From assembly GCA_027596075.1 (NCBI GenBank), contig JADGJC010000244.1, positions 9,229 through 62,428 of the forward strand: DNA of 53,200 nucleotides, written 5' to 3'. The notes under the pieces are model-generated. The model saw only the letters and a list, made by a program, of their open reading frames with translations, was not told the DNA's origin and did not search any database. This DNA comes from Rhizophlyctis rosea (Eukaryota; Chytridiomycota; Chytridiomycetes; Rhizophlyctidales; Rhizophlyctidaceae). Below are positions 49,940 to 53,200 of the stretch, piece after piece. Position 1 is the first letter of the stretch; the number at the start of each line of letters is the position of its first letter. The position numbers were made by a program, and so were the translations under genes.

Positions 49940-50420
49940 GGATGGGAAGCGGCGGCGAAACGGAGTGATGTGGCAGCGGGAAAAAAAAGGCAGCAGCGGG
50001 AGCGAGGAAGCTGCGGGGAAGCAGCGGGAAGGTGCCGACTCGGAGTGATGCGGCAGCCGGAAGGGAGCGAGGAAGCAGCGGGACGGCGGCGACACGCAGT
50101 GATGCGGACGGAAGGGAAGGAAGCAGCGGAACGGCGGCGACACGAAGTGATGCGGTCGGAAGGGAAGGAAGTGTGACGGTGCCGAAACGGAGTGATGCGG
50201 CAGCCGGAAGGGAGCGAGGAAGCAGCGGGACGGCGGCGACACGGAGTGATGCGGTCGGAAGGGAAAGAAGCGGGACGGTGCCAAAACGGAGTGATGCGCC
50301 AGCCGGAAGGGGAAGGGAGCGAGGAAGCAGCGGGACGGTGCCGACACGGAGTGATGTGGCAGCGGGATGGCGGTGACACGGAGTGATGCGGCAAAAACCA
50401 GATGGGGCGGAAGGGATGAA
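49940..50420. repeat. GC-rich minisatellite array
   Basis: Eight or nine irregular units of about 30-80 bp, each marked by CGGAGTGATG(C/T)GG or a close variant (starts near 49963, 50041, 50096, 50146, 50189, 50245, 50288, 50348, 50378). Longer units also share GGAAGGGAGCGAGGAAGCAG and GGACGGCGGCGACAC. The array is open in several frames because of its composition, so frames within it should not be taken as genes. Confidence 0.85.
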
Positions 50421-50568
50421 AGCGGGAAGCCCCTCGCGCGGCAGCGACGGAAGAAGGGAGTCGGGGGAGGAGGAGGTGGAGAAGTATTTTGCGTCTGTGG
50501 GGTTGGCGTGAACTTCATTTTTCACATTCCCAACTGTACTACATTACTGTAGCTTCATACAAGGTCCC

Positions 50569-51369
50569 TCATTTCCCTCCTGCCTGACTCGGGCCAGAAT
50601 ACAATGGCAACCGCTCCACAGATTGATACTCTGGCAAGTAAGAAGCTCGCATTATCCTGCGAAGCCCTTCAATGGCTTTGATCCCCTCTTCATGTACTTC
50701 CCTGCCCCTCGCCTCCCGCTTTCCCTTTTCTTTCCCCTTCCCCTCAATCCTGTCATCCGCCGCCTGGAACTCGGTGGCGGCGTTCGCCGCGTTGACGTAG
50801 ACAAAGTCGCCGTAGCGGGAGTAGGGAACACCGTGAGCAGACAAAATATGCCCCAAGGACTTTGGTATCCAGACGTACCTTTCAACGGTCTTGAAATCGG
50901 GCTGCGTTCCGCCGACAACCCGGGCGAGGTGCAACAACTGCCGGCTCAGGAAGTTTACGCAAACGTAGGCCGCCTCACCTTGCTTTAGGTGCACGAGGAC
51001 GCCTTCTGGCTGGGAACCTTTGGCGGGAAGTGCAGAAGCTGTTAGACTGTCCTGACGCAATATTTTCGTAAGGTAGGCTGACCAGGTCTTCTTTGATTGT
51101 TTGGGAAGGCCGAGGACCATGACTTGTTGGATCCCTTGGGAGTCCCAGCCCAGTGCAGAGATTGTCTCGATGATGTTGAGACCCGCCCTGATGATTTCCA
51201 GGAACTTCTCCGCATTCTTCAGTCTGTCACCCGGTCGAAGCCTCTTCGGTACTGATTTGAAGGGGCCCCTGGCCCCGTCCGCCGCGCGGCGCAGGTTTGC
51301 TTCCAAGGCATCGGATAGCGTCAAGGAATGATGCAACTTTCCAAAAGAAGATGATGTTTGCTGGCTCAT
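50569..51369 (-). CDS. Uncharacterised 266-residue protein
   Basis: A single uninterrupted frame with no intron gives 266 residues starting MSQQTSSSFGKLHHSLTLSD. It has a basic, helix-prone N-terminal third (SVPKRLRPGDRLKNAEKFLE), a central part with VYVNAANAATEF and LARVVGGTQPDFKT, and a lysine/glutamate-rich segment (EGKGKEKGKREARGRE) before a C-terminal SYLPEYQSVERLPLYSG. No signal peptide or membrane helix is seen. I recognise no family. Its start lies only 87 bp from the divergently oriented macro-domain remnant, so the two may share a control region. Length, charge pattern and GC-rich third positions support a real gene, though an ORF by chance in GC-rich DNA is possible. Confidence 0.55.
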   Translation of the reverse strand: MSQQTSSSFGKLHHSLTLSDALEANLRRAADGARGPFKSVPKRLRPGDRLKNAEKFLEIIRAGLNIIETISALGWDSQGIQQVMVLGLPKQSKKTWSAYLTKILRQDSLTASALPAKGSQPEGVLVHLKQGEAAYVCVNFLSRQLLHLARVVGGTQPDFKTVERYVWIPKSLGHILSAHGVPYSRYGDFVYVNAANAATEFQAADDRIEGKGKEKGKREARGREVHEEGIKAIEGLRRIMRASYLPEYQSVERLPLYSGPSQAGGK

Positions 51370-51456
51370 TCTTCTACTTCGTTGACCCTAATATTGAGCT
51401 AGATTTTGCTTCGTCAGTGACGAGAAAATAACGTTCTGTTCGCTCAGAGAAAGGAT

Positions 51457-52090
51457 ATGGAGGTCCACTTCACAAGTCTGTGATACGAATTATGATTTGG
51501 CAAATGAGCTCAGGCAACAGATACAGAACCTCCCCCGAGGCAGATCAGGAGAAGTTCAGCGTTTTCCACAGGCGGCTGGGAGCCCTGCCGACGACCTTCG
51601 ATTGTGTGGTGTCCGCTGCGAATTCGTACGGTAGGATGGACGGAGGAATTGACCTGGCCAGCAGCGACCTCGTCTCCTCCCACACAGACGCAGTCATTGC
51701 GCACGTCCGGGATTCGCTTTTCGACCGGTTTTACGGCTACCAGCCGATGGGGACTTGCCACCTGATTGACATGCACTCACTGCTCAGTACATCAGCGGGA
51801 TCCTGCCGCTACATAGTTCACTGCCCAACAATGCGCTTCCCTACGCAGGTCAGGTGGAACATGGATGTTGTCTACAATGCCTTCTGGTCACTGCTGTGCG
51901 AGCTGTCTCAGCACAACGCCTCGTCTTCGGTGCCGATTCGGACCGTTGTCTGTCCCGGTCTTGCCACCGATGTGGGCCGCCGGCCGGCGAAACCTGCGCC
52001 AAGCAGGTGTTTCTCGCTTCACAGTGGAACGGCCTATGTTGCGTGAGCAAAGGCCGAACACTAAGTCAGAAACGATTCCAAACTAAGTGA
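51457..52090 (+). pseudogene. Macro-domain (ADP-ribose binding type) protein, frame-disrupted
   Basis: Macro domains bind or hydrolyse ADP-ribose derivatives. The longest part (frame of 51480-52046) has FDCVVSAANSYGRMDGGIDL, the family's ligand-binding loop, then FYGYQPMGTCHLID, YIVHCPTMRFP, VYNAFWSLLCELSQHN and IRTVVCPGLATDVGR, the second loop (usual form GLGTGVG). Its first residues are in two other frames: MEVHFTSL from the ATG at 51457, then CDTNYDLANELRQQIQNLP. The helix after the second loop is in another frame (GETCAKQVFLASQWN). So at least three frame changes occur, near 51480, 51535 and 51985. No intron signals explain them. The glycine of the second loop reads ATDV rather than GTGV, so the binding site is also altered. 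Most likely a pseudogene. Confidence 0.7.
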
Positions 52091-52240
52091 GAACTAACAA
52101 AAGAGCCAAAGGCTAGAGGTGGCCTTCTGTATATTCATTCGGATAACGACACAAGCGGGAGTCTAGTTAGCGCTCGGGTTACAGTACAAAGTCAAAATGT
52201 CTCTATCCTAAGTCCAATTTTGCATATTGGACGCGATAAA

Positions 52241-53200
52241 TCAATCACGATCATGCGGCAATATTTGACCAGGGTCAGAGGATAGATTGCTAGCCGGTGG
52301 CGCAGCTCCGGCTAAACTATCTTCATCTAGGCACGTGAAACGCGTCGTTTTACTACTAGGGTCTATGTCTAATCTACGAACTATGCTACTGACTGTTGCC
52401 GCAATGTCGCGGTGACATTGCGGCGTACGGAGGTGAGGGGTGTCGTCGATGGGGGGAGCGTTAGGGTATTGGCGATGATAGTGGGCGCGGATGTCGGGAT
52501 GAAGTTCGTCGTAAGGTTTCCAAGTAGGGTTTTCGTAGCCTTGCCATTTGACGAGGTAGCGGAGCTTCTTGCGGTGCCACCGAGAGTCGAGAATGTCTTC
52601 TATGGCGTAATATTTTTCGCCTTCAGCGTTGGCGGGGATGGCGGGACCAGGCTCAGAAGCGATGCGGGACGGAAATAGCGATTGGTTGGAGAGGTCGTAC
52701 GGGCGAAGGAGGTTGACATGGAAAGCGTTGTGGGCTCGAGAGGCAGCAAGTAGGTCAAGGCGGTAAGTGTCGGAATGTGGAACCTCAGTGACGGCGAAGG
52801 GGCCTTCGTAGCGGGGTAAGAGGGAGTCGGATTGGTGCGGGAGTTTGCGACATTGGCTGAAATTCTTGTTGTTGAGGAGGACTAAATCGCCGACTGCAAA
52901 GGTCAGATCGCGGGCGTCTTTGTTGGTGTTATCGGCTTGGCGTATCCGAGTCTTCATCAATTCGTCGGACACTAAGTTCTCACGGTCGACAGACAGCTTG
53001 CAGAATTGGTCTACGGCAGGGTTGGCTGTTCAAATGGGAGCGGGAAAGATCCGTGGTTGTTGGCCGTATACGATTTGGAAGGGTGAGAGTCCCACGGAAG
53101 AGTGAACCGAAGCGTTGATTGCAAATTCGGCGTGCGGTAGGTAGTCGGTCCAGCTTTCGTGTCGAGATAGGTGGTTCATGAGAGCACAAAGGATATGCTT
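52241..53200 (-). mobile_element. 3' end of a Ty3/gypsy chromovirus polyprotein (integrase C-terminus and chromodomain)
   Basis: Reading from the right edge, the minus strand gives the end of the integrase core ([37 protein letters not shown]), then the GPY/F-type module (FAVGDLVLLNNKNF, LLPRYEGPFAVTEVPHSDTY), then a chromodomain (YAIEDILDSRWHRKKLRYLV, KWQGYENPTWKPYDEL) and a short tail to the stop at 52241. Chromodomains of such elements direct insertion to modified chromatin. The frame is interrupted by a TGA at 53030-53032 between the core and the GPY/F module, so this copy cannot encode an intact polyprotein. The rest of pol, gag and the 5' LTR lie outside the window. A 3' LTR might begin within 52090-52240, but its ends cannot be verified. 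Confidence 0.9.

Noticed and set aside
49910..50525. Overlapping 190-200-codon open frames in the minisatellite
   Set aside because: They arise from a stop-poor GC-rich tandem repeat and translate to low-complexity Pro/Ser/Arg strings.

Overview
The window reads as nuclear DNA of a fungus, most likely an early-diverging zoosporic (chytrid-type) lineage. Genes are split by short GT-AG introns (mostly 50-100 nt). The gene set combines ordinary eukaryotic housekeeping genes (ribosomal protein uL1, ARF1, low-molecular-weight tyrosine phosphatase, a mitochondrial TMEM223-like protein) with a secreted GH6 cellulase, a membrane hybrid histidine kinase and a chromodomain-bearing Ty3/gypsy element. 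The assignment to chytrids is inference from this gene mix, not from a marker phylogeny.

Layout. 0-4 kb: the 3' end of an alkaline-phosphatase-superfamily phosphodiesterase and a 4-exon coiled-coil protein. 4-11.8 kb: gene-poor DNA with a decayed gene of secreted-protein type (4.7-6.2 kb). 11.9-16.5 kb: a compact island with a broken GH6 gene (-), the tyrosine phosphatase (-) and uL1 (+), the last two diverging from a 281-bp spacer. 16.5-24.3 kb: gene-poor, with one broken secreted-protein gene near 22 kb. 24.3-30.0 kb: the dominant gene, an 8-exon, 1721-residue protein with an N-terminal HSP90/sacsin/NO VEIN-type ATPase domain and a long acidic tail region. 30-34.5 kb: gene-poor, with an orphan protein-kinase N-lobe fragment. 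34.5-38.6 kb: TMEM223-like gene (-) and ARF1 (+), divergent; the TMEM223-like gene carries an 85-bp hairpin repeat array in an intron. 38.6-44.9 kb: a long gene desert. 45-53.2 kb: a four-pass membrane protein with PPxY motifs, a broken hybrid histidine kinase, a GC-rich minisatellite, an unknown 266-residue protein, a broken macro-domain gene and the 3' end of a chromovirus at the window edge.

A clear pattern runs through the window. Conserved single-copy-type genes are intact over roughly 9 kb of coding sequence. The GH6, histidine kinase, macro-domain and secreted-protein genes each carry two or more reading-frame lesions. That contrast points to turnover of lineage-specific families inside repeat-rich DNA rather than evenly spread sequencing error, although single-base assembly errors cannot be excluded from sequence alone.

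The most interesting items are a 24-nt microexon that carries the catalytic arginine of the phosphatase and could be skipped in frame, the tandem double-hairpin repeats in the TMEM223-like intron, the giant ATPase with a frame-neutral retained-intron option, and a minisatellite whose unit supplies the same short C-terminus and stop codon to two unrelated reading frames.
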